DNA from: an uncultured Acidimicrobiia bacterium
GTDB taxonomy: Bacteria > Actinomycetota > Acidimicrobiia > Spongiisociales > Spongiisociaceae
NCBI GenBank assembly: GCA_958295745.1
Contig: OY282370.1
Span: forward strand, 124,001-188,000
Direction: 5' to 3'
DNA length: 64,000 nt
This document shows positions 17,599 through 26,487 of this stretch, one piece after another. Position 1 is the stretch's first letter. Every line of letters starts with the position of its first letter. The notes beneath the pieces are model-generated. The model was not told the DNA's origin. It saw only the letters and a program-made list of their open reading frames with translations, and ran no database searches. A program made the position numbers and the translations under genes.

Positions 17599-18402
17599 TC
17601 AGGCGGCCACCATCTCCAATCCCCGGCGGAGCTCACCCTCGTCGAGCGACCCGATCCAACGCTCCACCTGCACCCCGCCCGCCACCAGCACCGCCACCGG
17701 CTGGTAGCCCACCTCGAAGGCTGCGAACACGGATTCGTCGAGGGTCCACCGGACATCCCCTGAGGGCATTAGGGCGGCGGCTGCGGAGGCGGTCTTGTCG
17801 TAGGTGGAGGCCCAGGCCACCGCGAGCACGTCTACCCGGCCCTTGTATTCCCCGGCCAGGGAATCGACGACGGGCAACTCCCGCCGACAGGTCGGTCACC
17901 ACTCGGCCCAGAAGACGTACAGCGCCGGACGGACGGCATTGGCCGATACATAGGTGCTCCCGTCGTCCAGCTCCAGGGTGACCGCCGGAGCGGGAGGACC
18001 TTCGAAGACCGGCGCCGCGGCCGTGGTGGTGGTCTCGACGGCCGCAGAAGTAGTGGCGGCGGTTGCGGCAGTAGTAGCGGCAGCCTCCGCAACGGCGGTA
18101 GTAGCGGCGGCTTCCCCGTCCGATGTTTCCTCTAGGGCATCGTCCTCTCGGTCGGCAGATGTAGAAGCGGACGAAGCGGACGGTTCCTCCTCAGCAGGCA
18201 AGGCGGTCTCGGATGAAAGGGTGGTGGTCGGGTCCGCAGAGGCCGGGGCGGTGCCTGCGGACTGCGAGGTGGCCGTCACGGTGACGATGGCCTCCGAGGA
18301 TTCGACCGATGCGGACGGCTCGGCGGAACCGCCCCCGCACGCCGCCAAGACCGACGCCAGTATCAATCCGGCCGCCGCCGCGGATAGAGAACGAACCCTC
18401 AT
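17599..18402 (-). CDS. Thioredoxin-like lipoprotein with in-frame TGA at the first active-site Cys (candidate selenoprotein or nonsense-mutated gene)
   Basis: Lipobox ASVLAACGGG; FWAEW-[TGA 17896-17898]-PTCRRELPVVDSLAGEYKGRVDVLAVAW...DVRWTLDESVFAAFEVGYQPVAVLVAGG in one continuous frame. Confidence 0.75.
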
Positions 18403-18498
18403 GGCCCCATGATAACCCGGCCCCCGCCTATCGGTTTACGCCAACCTCAAGAATGATCGGCTCATGAATGATCGGCTGAATGATCGCGGTCGATCAGG

Positions 18499-19533
18499 TT
18501 ATCCCGCGGCCAGCTCCCGGCTTCGTACCGCCGCCTTCTCCAGCACCGCCGCCGCCGCCCCCCGGTCGACGGAATCGGCCGCCATCGCCACCCCCTCCGA
18601 TATGGTCTCCGCCCGCCCGGAGACGACTATCGCCGCGGCGGCGTTCAACAACGCGATATCACGATGAGGCCCCGGTCGGCCCGCCAGCACCCGGCGGGTT
18701 ATATCCGCGTTGACCTCGACCGTCCCGCCGAGCACCTCGGAGACCGGCCGGCTGGGCAGCCCCAATTCCTCCGGAGTCAGCCGGATGCGGGTTATCTCCC
18801 CTCCTTCGAGGGACCAGACCACCGAAGGGCCGCTCAATGTGAGCTCGTCGAGGCCGTCCTCGCCGTGGAACACCAGGGCGCGGACGACCCCCAAGCCGTC
18901 CAGAACCCGGATCATGCGGCGGGCCATGCGTCCGTCCGACACTCCCAGAGCAAAGCGCCGCACCCCGGCCGGATTGCTGAGCGGACCGAGGAAATTGAAG
19001 ACGGTGGGGATGCCCAGCTCCTTCCTCACCGGCCCGGCGTAGCGCATAGCCGGGTGGTAGACGGGCGCCAAGAAGAAGGCGTAGCCCGTATCGTGGAACA
19101 ATCGCCGGTTCCGCTCCACCGGAAGGTCGATCACCACCCCCAATGCCTCCAGCACATCGGCCGACCCGCACTTAGAGGACATAGACCGGTTGCCGTGCTT
19201 GGCGATCAATACCCCCGCACCCGCCGCGATGAACGAAGCGGTGGTAGAGATGTTGAAAGTCCCCGAACGGTCCCCGCCTGTACCCACGATGTCCACCGGA
19301 TCCGAATCTCCCAGATCGACCCGCACCGCCGCCTCCAGCATCCCCTCGACCAGCCCCCCCATCTCGTCGGCAGTCTCCCCCTTCATACGAAGCGCCACGA
19401 TCAAACCAGCAATCTGCGCCGAAGAAGCACGCCCCGACATCACCTCTTCCATAGCCCCCCGAGCCTGCCCGCGTGTCAGGTCCGAACCCTCACCAAGAAC
19501 GCCAAGAACCTCAGCCCAAGAAAAATCAACCAT
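18499..19533 (-). CDS. trpD: Anthranilate phosphoribosyltransferase
   Basis: VDIVGTGGDRSGTFNISTTASFIAAGAGVLIAKHGNRSMSSKCGSADVLEALG; FNFLGPLSNPA; start placed at MVDFSWAEVL. Confidence 0.95.
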   Translation of the reverse strand: MVDFSWAEVLGVLGEGSDLTRGQARGAMEEVMSGRASSAQIAGLIVALRMKGETADEMGGLVEGMLEAAVRVDLGDSDPVDIVGTGGDRSGTFNISTTASFIAAGAGVLIAKHGNRSMSSKCGSADVLEALGVVIDLPVERNRRLFHDTGYAFFLAPVYHPAMRYAGPVRKELGIPTVFNFLGPLSNPAGVRRFALGVSDGRMARRMIRVLDGLGVVRALVFHGEDGLDELTLSGPSVVWSLEGGEITRIRLTPEELGLPSRPVSEVLGGTVEVNADITRRVLAGRPGPHRDIALLNAAAAIVVSGRAETISEGVAMAADSVDRGAAAAVLEKAAVRSRELAAG

Positions 19534-19723
19534 AGACCGAGAGCTTATCAGCCCCCCCGCCGCCGCCATCGATCCACACCCCAAGGCCCGAGAGGCCACG
19601 AACATATCCCAGATACTCACGAAAACCCACCCGCACCCCCACCGCCCCCGGCAGACACCCCGCCCAACCAGATCGCCATCGCCGACCAGCCCCCGACCCC
19701 CCCGGAAGGGTGTCAATGCATAG

Positions 19724-19890
19724 GTGCAAGGCCCAAGTCGTCCACCCCCATACAAACCCCCCGCCCGCGCCCGCCGCCCCCCGATGTTCAAGCAAGAACG
19801 CAAGACCCAAACCGACCACCCCCATACAAACCCCCCGCCCGCGCCCACCGCTCCCCAGCGTCCACACACGAAGGCAAGACCCCAAGCCAT
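19724..19890. repeat. Degenerate tandem repeat, period about 74 bp, upstream of trpD
   Basis: Identical 31-mer CCACCCCCATACAAACCCCCCGCCCGCGCCC at 19742-19772 and 19816-19846; GCAAG(G/A)CCCAA(G/A) spacer at the same period; third unit degenerate. Confidence 0.8.
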
Positions 19891-20323
19891 CCACCCCTAC
19901 TCCACCAAACCCCCGACCACCCGGGGGGCCAAGGGACCGCGCAACAGCCCCCAGCCCAACCAGATCGCAATCGCCGACCAAGCCCCACCACCCCCTCGTT
20001 CCCCCCGGAGACCCCCCGAAGACCCGCAAAAACAGATCCCCGAAGAACGCGAAAACCCAGCCCACACCCCCCGCCCCGCTGGGTCGCCCTCCCCCGCCAC
20101 CACCGCGCTGCGCCCAGAACGGGGCACCGGGCGCGCGGCCCCGGCCCCGATCCGAAGTCTCGATTCGGCTTCAGGCTACTGCTCGCCTCTGTCTCCGTTA
20201 CCTATCACGAAGGCCGGAGCACAAGGCGAGGCTCAGTATTCATCCAACCGCAGTCCGGACCCGAAGCGGCGGATCTCTTCCTACCCCTACAGCATCTCCC
20301 ATTTCCGGGGAATGGTCAACCCT

Positions 20324-20385
20324 TTTCTTTCGCGATCCGAGGGATGCGGGCGTGTTTCTTTCGCGCTCCGAGGAATGCGGGCATG
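20324..20385. repeat. Two tandem 31 bp units upstream of the 20447 ORF
   Basis: TTTCTTTCGCG(A/C)TCCGAGG(G/A)ATGCGGGC(G/A)TG twice in a row. Confidence 0.85.
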
Positions 20386-20446
20386 TTTATCTGTCGGAAC
20401 CACCCATCTAGACTCAGGAAACCCGAGATCAGGAGAGCCGCCGACG

Positions 20447-20914
20447 GTGAGCGCCGTTCTGTACTTCGCCTACACGGCCCTTCTCTCGCCGGACCGCATG
20501 TCGGAAACGGCGCCGTCGGCCGAGTTCCGTTTCATCGCCCACCTGCCCGAGACGGAGCTGGTGTTTCCGATCCTCGACGACAGGTGGGAGGGCGGCCTGC
20601 CGTCGGTACGTCCGATGGCCGGCAACACGGTCTGGGGGGCGGTCTTCGAGATACCCGCCGACCGGATCGGGGACCTCGACCCCGCCGAACGGTCCGAAGG
20701 CCGGATCCCGTCCGACGGCTTCAGGGCGGTGGACCGGCAGGGCCGCGGTTACCGGGTGCGCACCCACGCGGCGGAGTCGTATGACGAAGCAACGGTCAGC
20801 CATTCCCCCTCCCGGGGGTACATGGACCTGGTGGTGCGGGGGGCGCGCCGCTGGGGGCTGCCGACGGGTTGGGTGGCGGGGCTAGAGGAACGCATCACCG
20901 GCCCGCCCTTCTGA
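20447..20914 (+). CDS. Gamma-glutamylcyclotransferase-like (GGCT/AIG2-like) protein
   Basis: VLYFAYTALLSPDRM...GLPSVRPMAGNTVWGAVFEIPADRIGDLDPAE fold-typical pattern. Confidence 0.6.
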   Translation: MSAVLYFAYTALLSPDRMSETAPSAEFRFIAHLPETELVFPILDDRWEGGLPSVRPMAGNTVWGAVFEIPADRIGDLDPAERSEGRIPSDGFRAVDRQGRGYRVRTHAAESYDEATVSHSPSRGYMDLVVRGARRWGLPTGWVAGLEERITGPPF

Positions 20915-20956
20915 ATCCGCCCCCCCCCCCGATGCGACCGGCCCCCGAACGCGAGG

Positions 20957-20985
20957 GCGGGGCCGGGGAAGCACCCCGGCCCCGC
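20957..20985. terminator. Strong hairpin terminator
   Basis: GCGGGGCCGGGG-AAGCA-CCCCGGCCCCGC between convergent genes. Confidence 0.65.
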
Positions 20986-21015
20986 GCCGAAAGGCCCCGA
21001 GGAGTGAGGGCCTCT

Positions 21016-21705
21016 CTACGCCTCGGCCGGTTCGGACGGTTCGCTCGACATGTTCGACTCGTTCACGAACTTGTCGATGTACACCCCGATGACCGCACCC
21101 ACCAACGGGGCCAGGATGTAGGCCCATACGGAGGTGTAGTTGGATGCGACGATGGCCGGCCCCAGGCTCCGCACCGGATTCACGGCTGCGCCCGTGAGCG
21201 GCGCCGCCGCCAGATGGAGCACCGTCAGCGTCATGGCGATGGCGAACGGAGCGGCCTTCCCGTCGCCGGAGGTGGTTCTCAGGAACACGATCACGAGGAT
21301 GGCGGTGAGGACGATCTCCAGGATGAATATCTCCCCCGCATCGACCACCCGTCCGCTGGCCATCTGCCCGCCGCGCACCAACGTGCCTGACACCCCCCGG
21401 GTGCCGGCGATTCCGGCGATCAGACCCGCGGCCAGCATGGCGCCGGCCAGCTGGGCGATGACGTAACCGGCCGCGTCGGCCGGCGATATCTCCTTGCGCA
21501 GCAGCTTGGCCAGCGTGAGGGCCGGGTTGACATGGGCGCCCGACACCGCACCGAACATGTAGATGGCGGCCAGCACCGCCAGCCCGAATCCGAACGAGAT
21601 CACCACGATATCCCCTCCGGAAACCAGAACCGCCATTGAACCGACGCCGATCAGCACGAACGTACCGAGCAGCTCAGCCAGATATTTGTTGATCGAACCA
21701 GCCAA
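21016..21705 (-). CDS. MIP family channel (aquaporin/glycerol facilitator) with NPA and NPV motifs
   Basis: SGAHVNPALTLAKLL and TGAAVNPVRSLGPAI; six hydrophobic segments. Confidence 0.9.
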   Translation of the reverse strand: MAGSINKYLAELLGTFVLIGVGSMAVLVSGGDIVVISFGFGLAVLAAIYMFGAVSGAHVNPALTLAKLLRKEISPADAAGYVIAQLAGAMLAAGLIAGIAGTRGVSGTLVRGGQMASGRVVDAGEIFILEIVLTAILVIVFLRTTSGDGKAAPFAIAMTLTVLHLAAAPLTGAAVNPVRSLGPAIVASNYTSVWAYILAPLVGAVIGVYIDKFVNESNMSSEPSEPAEA

Positions 21706-21905
21706 CTGTGCCTCCCTTTCGAGTTTGGTTGCCCTTCATGATTGGTTGTGGGTTAGACCCCGAACGGCGGCGGTGAGTTTCACGATGATCGCCTGCCTGT
21801 TTCTCGATCGCCTGCCCGTTTCTCGAACGTCCGTTCCTTCGCCGGTACGCTCCTTTCCCGCCGAGTCGGTGATGTACCCTAACCCATAGGGGTGAACCTC
21901 CTGAT

Positions 21906-22439
21906 GTGAACCGGAGGATAACGACTGTTGCCAGAATCCCGCGCCGACCCCACCGGAGGACCGCTCATACCTTATTCCCTCGTTCACCCGCCCCATCCGA
22001 TTCACCCGCCCCGCCCGGCAGGAGGCCGGCTTTGCGGAAACCGGTGAATTGGGCGGCGGTCGGGTTGGGCGCCGTGTTCGGCCTGCTGGCGATGGCCGCC
22101 GCCGGACTCCTGGGCGGGGCGGTGCTGCGGCTGGCGGACTGGATATATCCGGCGGCCGGGGAGTCGGGGGCATGGGAGGCGGGGGCGTGGGCGGTGCAGG
22201 CCCTGCCGCTGCTGGGGGGCCAGCTCGTCGGCGGATACGTGGGCGGGCGGTTGGGAGCGTCCTCGGACCCCGGATGGCACGGAAGCCTGGCCGCCCTCGG
22301 CCTCTATGCGGTCTTCGCCGCCCTCAGCCTGGTTTCGGGCAGTCCGGCGGGGCCCTCCACGCTGCTGCTGTTCGGGGCGGCGGCCGCGGCGGTGGGATAC
22401 GGCGGAGGGGTGCTGGGCGGAAGGGGCCGCCGGGGCTGA
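21906..22439 (+). CDS. Hypothetical membrane protein (start uncertain)
   Basis: VNWAAVGLGAVFGLLAMAAAGLLGGAVL...ALPLLGGQLVGGYVGGRLGASSDPGWHGSLAALGLYAVFAAL hydrophobic segments. Confidence 0.45.
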   Translation: MNRRITTVARIPRRPHRRTAHTLFPRSPAPSDSPAPPGRRPALRKPVNWAAVGLGAVFGLLAMAAAGLLGGAVLRLADWIYPAAGESGAWEAGAWAVQALPLLGGQLVGGYVGGRLGASSDPGWHGSLAALGLYAVFAALSLVSGSPAGPSTLLLFGAAAAAVGYGGGVLGGRGRRG

Positions 22440-22520
22440 GCCGAGACTCCCGCGGATCACCGGCGCCCTGCGGCAGGGCCGTTGCGGTAGGGCGGGGCCG
22501 CAGACCGCGGCGGGATAGGG

Positions 22521-22883
22521 GCGGCGAGCCCGTCTATAAGCCGGATTCTGTACCCGTATAACCGGGCGACGGCCATCCATCTGGGGCCTGCGTTGCCGTC
22601 AGACCTCGGTGCGGTCCACCCGAGGCTTGACCGGCGGACCGCCGGCGCCTCTGCTCGACCTTGCTCCGGGAGGGGTTTACCAGCCACCCCGGTCTCCCGG
22701 GATGCTGGTGGTCTCTTACACCACCGTTTCACCCTTGCCTGTGCCGTCGGGCCATCGGCGGTCTGGTTTCTGTGGCACTTTCCGTCGGGTCGCCCCGCCT
22801 GGGTGTTACCCAGCTCCCTGTCCTGCGGAGTCCGGACTTTCCTCGATTGCTGAACAACCGCGGCCGTCCGACGTGCTCGCCGC
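22521..22883 (-). ncRNA. rnpB: RNase P RNA, bacterial class A
   Basis: GAGGAAAGTCCGGACTCC near 5' end; ACAGAATCCGGCTTAT near 3' end; P1 ends GCGGCGAGC/GCTCGCCGC pair perfectly. Confidence 0.96.
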
Positions 22884-22924
22884 GTCCGCAGGTTAGCGCC
22901 GGCGGGGGGTATCCTGTCGGCGCC

Positions 22925-23638
22925 ATGTGCGGACGGTACGTGATGAACGAGGACCCGGAGACGCTGGCCCGTTGCTTCGGGGTGGAGCGGATATCCACCG
23001 GCCCGCTGGAACCCAGCTACAACGTGGCCCCCACCGACGAGGTGTACGCGGTGGCCGAACACGAGGGCGTCCGCCGGCTGGGGGTGCTCAGGTGGGGCCT
23101 GATCCCGCACTGGGCGGACAGCCGCAAGGGGCGCCCCAACATCAACGCCCGGGCCGAGACGGTGGCCGAACGCCCCGCCTTCCGAGATTCATTCCGCCGC
23201 CGCCGGTGCATCGTCCCCGCCAGCGGCTTCTACGAATGGGGCTCCGCGGCCGCGGGCAGGCAGCCCTACTACATCACCATGGCCGACCGCAGCCTCATGG
23301 CCTTCGCCGGAATCTGGGCCTCCTGGAAAGACCCCGAAACCCGGCGGTGGATACGGAGCTGCGCCATAATCACCACCCGCGCCAACGAGGCCCTGGCCGC
23401 GATCCACACCCGGATGCCGGTGATCCTCCCGCCGCAGCACCTGGACCTCTGGCTCGACCGGGACGTGAGGGCGCCCGAAGCGGTGGAGACCCTGCTGGCG
23501 CCCCTCCCCGCCGACCGGATCGCCTGCCGTCCGGTGTCGACCCTGGTCAACAACGTGCGCAACAACCTGCCCGAGAACATCACCCCTCTGACCGGCGCCC
23601 TCCCCGCCGCCGGAGGGCCGCCCTCGTTGCTTCCATAA
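22925..23638 (+). CDS. SOS response-associated peptidase (SRAP/YedK/HMCES family)
   Basis: MCGRYVMNEDPETLARCFGV; YNVAPTDEV; NARAETVAERPAFRDSFRRRRCIVPASGFYEW; IHTRMPVIL. Confidence 0.95.
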   Translation: MCGRYVMNEDPETLARCFGVERISTGPLEPSYNVAPTDEVYAVAEHEGVRRLGVLRWGLIPHWADSRKGRPNINARAETVAERPAFRDSFRRRRCIVPASGFYEWGSAAAGRQPYYITMADRSLMAFAGIWASWKDPETRRWIRSCAIITTRANEALAAIHTRMPVILPPQHLDLWLDRDVRAPEAVETLLAPLPADRIACRPVSTLVNNVRNNLPENITPLTGALPAAGGPPSLLP

Positions 23639-23809
23639 TCTCTGCGAGCTCGAATCGGGGCGGCGCACGGCGGTCATCTGCCGTGCGTCGGGCGCCCGAC
23701 CCGCCGCCGGCGCCGCCAGAGTTGCCCGACCCGCCGCACGGCCGTATTCCGGGCCGGCCCCGGGGGCGTCCGGTGTGTACGGACTCGCGGGCGTCTAGCC
23801 TGGGGGCCG

Positions 23810-24412
23810 ATGGCACGCATACTGCTGGTCCGCCACGCCCCCACCCCCGAAACCGGGAACCGCCTCACCGGGCGGAACCCCGGGGTGTCCCTCGGCGGCG
23901 AGGGGCTGGAGCAGGCGGAAACGGCCGCCGCCGCCCTCGCCGGTCTGGAGATCGACGCCGTGTACAGCTCCCCCATCAGGCGAACCCTCGAGACCGCCCA
24001 TGTCCTGGCGCGCCCGCACGGGCTCTTCCCGATCATGGAACCGGGCCTCATCGAGATCGACTTCGGGGCCTGGACCGGGCAGACATTCGAATCGCTGAGG
24101 AGCACGGCCCTGTGGGAGACCGTCCAGCGCACCCCCTCCCGGGTGCAGTTCCCGGACGGCGAGTCCTTCGTAGGCGCCCAGGTGAGGGCGGTCGAATCCA
24201 TCGAGCGGATCGCCGCCGAACACCCCGACGGGACGGCGGCGGCGGTGAGCCACTGCGACGTCATCAAGTTGGTGCTTTCCCATTTCCTGGGGCAGCCGCT
24301 CGACCTGTTCCAGCGCATCCACATCGCCGCCGCCTCCATCTCGGACCTCCGGTCGGAGAAGGACGGGTCGTGGTCGGTGGTGTCCGTCAACGCCTCCGAC
24401 GCAGGCCGATGA
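23810..24412 (+). CDS. Histidine phosphatase family protein
   Basis: LLVRHAPTPETGNRLTGRNPG; VYSSPIRRTLETA; VSHCDVIK. Confidence 0.93.
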   Translation: MARILLVRHAPTPETGNRLTGRNPGVSLGGEGLEQAETAAAALAGLEIDAVYSSPIRRTLETAHVLARPHGLFPIMEPGLIEIDFGAWTGQTFESLRSTALWETVQRTPSRVQFPDGESFVGAQVRAVESIERIAAEHPDGTAAAVSHCDVIKLVLSHFLGQPLDLFQRIHIAAASISDLRSEKDGSWSVVSVNASDAGR

Positions 24413-24918
24413 GCGGCGCCTCCTACGAATTCGGCCAGGTGGACCGCTTCCAGGTGGGGGCCGTGGGCGAACCCGGAGAACGCACCTTCTACCTGTTCAT
24501 CGTGTCCGGCGGCCTTCCCCGCTGGTTCAAATGCGAGAAAGGCCAGGCCGCGGCGCTCGGCGAGCAGAGCATCGAGCTGCTGACCACCCTCGGCTGGGAA
24601 ATCGACCAGGAGGCGATCTCCGCATCGATGGCCGGCGCCCCGGAACTGCCCCCTCCCGGCCCCGGCGACGTCCTCTTCCGGGTCGGCTCCATCGCCATGC
24701 GGATCGACCGCCGGGATCTGCTGACCTTCGTGCTGGGGGACGACGAGGAGGACCAGGAGGCCGTGTTCATGATCACCGCCGAGCAGCTGAAGGTCATGGC
24801 GGTCATGGCGCTGGAAGCGGTCCACTCCGGGCGGGAGCAGTGCCCGAACTGCCTGCTCCCCGAAGACCCCGGCGGCCACGACTGCCCGGCGGGCAACGGT
24901 CATCGACTGCCCGGATGA
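24409..24918 (+). CDS. DUF3090 family protein
   Basis: Y.FGQVDRFQVGAVGEPGERTFYL; C-terminal CPNCLLPEDPGGHDCPAGNGH; typical partner of the next gene in actinobacteria. Confidence 0.85.
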   Translation: MSGASYEFGQVDRFQVGAVGEPGERTFYLFIVSGGLPRWFKCEKGQAAALGEQSIELLTTLGWEIDQEAISASMAGAPELPPPGPGDVLFRVGSIAMRIDRRDLLTFVLGDDEEDQEAVFMITAEQLKVMAVMALEAVHSGREQCPNCLLPEDPGGHDCPAGNGHRLPG

Positions 24919-25607
24919 CCGACCGTCCCGACGGCGGCTGGACCATCACCGAGATCATCGGACGTTTCCGCAACGCATCCAACGCCACGCTCCTGGCCGC
25001 CACCGACGCGGGCCGGCTGGTGGTCTACAAGCCCGAACAGGGCCAGCGGCCCCTGTGGGACTTCGACTGCCTGACGCTGCCGGCCCGCGAGATACTCACC
25101 TTCGAGGTGTCCGAGGCGGCCGGGCTGCCCTGCGTCCCGGTCACCCTGCCGGTGGAAGGACCGTTCGGGCCGGGGTCGGCCCAGGAGCTGATCGACATAG
25201 ACGAGGAGTTCAACCCGGCGCCCCTCATCGACCGGGCCGACCCGATTCTCTGGCAGGCGGCGACCCTGGACCTGGTGATAAACAACGCCGACCGAAAGGC
25301 CGGGCACGTGATCACCGACCGCTCGGGGCGCATATGGTGCATAGACCACGGCGTGGCCTTCCACGCCCAGCCCAAGCTCCGCACCGTCATGTGGGGGTTC
25401 TCCGGCCGGCCCCTCCCGAACGACATGGTGGCCGCCGTCGCGAGGCTGGCCGAGTCCCTCGACCGGCGGCTGCACGCCCGGGCCGAACAGCTCCTGAGCG
25501 GGCGGGAGGCCGACGCCCTGGCGGAGCGGGTGGAACGGCTCCTGGCGGAACCGGTGCATCCCTTCCCCCCCACCGACCGGCCCCCTCTCCCGTGGCCCCT
25601 GTGGTAG
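24915..25607 (+). CDS. SCO1664-family protein (PI3/4-kinase-like)
   Basis: VVYKPEQGQRPLWDFDCLTLPAREILTFEVSEAAGL; DLVINNADRKAGHVI..IWCIDHGVAFH. Confidence 0.85.
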   Translation: MTDRPDGGWTITEIIGRFRNASNATLLAATDAGRLVVYKPEQGQRPLWDFDCLTLPAREILTFEVSEAAGLPCVPVTLPVEGPFGPGSAQELIDIDEEFNPAPLIDRADPILWQAATLDLVINNADRKAGHVITDRSGRIWCIDHGVAFHAQPKLRTVMWGFSGRPLPNDMVAAVARLAESLDRRLHARAEQLLSGREADALAERVERLLAEPVHPFPPTDRPPLPWPLW

Positions 25608-25733
25608 AGGGCGAACAAGCCGCCTCACCCCTCCCCTAAAGCGCCCGGTAGACAAGGGTTTTTGCCAGGCGCCGCCCTTCGTGTCACACCCGGACTGTAC
25701 GGTGTCGGGTGATGACGGATCGGCAATGCGGAG

Positions 25734-26063
25734 ATGGCGGTGAGCGCCCCGGATATATTCAAGGGACACCTGCGGCAGGGAGGCGTCTGGGAACGCATAC
25801 CCGGCGGCGAACCCTGGCCGTGGGTGATGGTGCTGCCGTCCGCCCGCAAACACGGGGTGCCGTGGGAAACAGCGATAAAGGTCATGAAGGACCCGGATCG
25901 CAAGGTCCGGTCGGCACCTGGGCGCGTCCCCGGAGCGGATGTACGCACCTTTATCGTTGAAGGGCTAGTAGGCGGGCGGGTTTACGGGATCGGAATAGAG
26001 ATCGGTATCGACAAGGAGTGGGGCGAGGCGGTGAAACTCTTCCACGCTATACTTGACCCCTGA
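25734..26063 (+). CDS. Hypothetical protein, possibly toxin-like
   Basis: ARKHGVPWETAIKVMKDPDRKV weakly reminiscent of BrnT; short, with a small ORF immediately downstream. Confidence 0.4.
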   Translation: MAVSAPDIFKGHLRQGGVWERIPGGEPWPWVMVLPSARKHGVPWETAIKVMKDPDRKVRSAPGRVPGADVRTFIVEGLVGGRVYGIGIEIGIDKEWGEAVKLFHAILDP

Positions 26064-26089
26064 TCAAGAACATGGATAGGAGGTGTACA

Positions 26090-26290
26090 ATGGGAAACAT
26101 GGCGGCAGAGACACCCCCCGCGAACGTCGACTGGCTTACCCCGGACGAATACCTCGAGGAACTAGCCGAAAGGTACGCCCGCGGCGAGTTCGCCGAAGAA
26201 CTAGGGCAGATGCGGCGCGAGTACTGGGAGAACGTCCGCCGCGCCGGGCGGCCGGTGCCCGAAGAAGAGGTAGCCCGCTACTTCACCTGA
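26090..26290 (+). CDS. Small hypothetical protein (66 aa), possible partner of the 25734 ORF
   Basis: AGGAGG 6 nt before ATG; WLTPDEYLEELAERYARGEFAEELGQMRREYWENVRR. Confidence 0.55.
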   Translation: MGNMAAETPPANVDWLTPDEYLEELAERYARGEFAEELGQMRREYWENVRRAGRPVPEEEVARYFT

Positions 26291-26360
26291 CCCGCCGGGC
26301 GGAGCTCCCTGACGGGGCCGGTTCCGATCACCGGGTCGCGCCGTCTATCCTGCCTTTCCG

Positions 26361-26468
26361 ATGACGACTCCCGAATCCCCCCGGCAGAACACATGGGGTT
26401 ACATACTGGCCGCGGCAGTGTTCGTCGCGATAATGACCCTCATGTACATGTGGCCGTCCCCGGCGTAG
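26361..26468 (+). CDS. Predicted 35-aa single-TM peptide (absent from ORF track)
   Basis: MTTPESPRQNTWGYILAAAVFVAIMTLMYMWPSPA: basic/polar N-terminus then one TM. Confidence 0.45.
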   Translation: MTTPESPRQNTWGYILAAAVFVAIMTLMYMWPSPA

Positions 26469-26487
26469 CCTCGCTGGGAGCCGAACC

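Noticed and set aside
15839-17754. Shared 16-mer CGAGGGTCCACCGGAC at 15839 and 17739 (inside the thioredoxin-like gene)
   Set aside because: Could be a gene fragment joined to repeat copy 1, but it is too short in GC-rich DNA to call a duplication.
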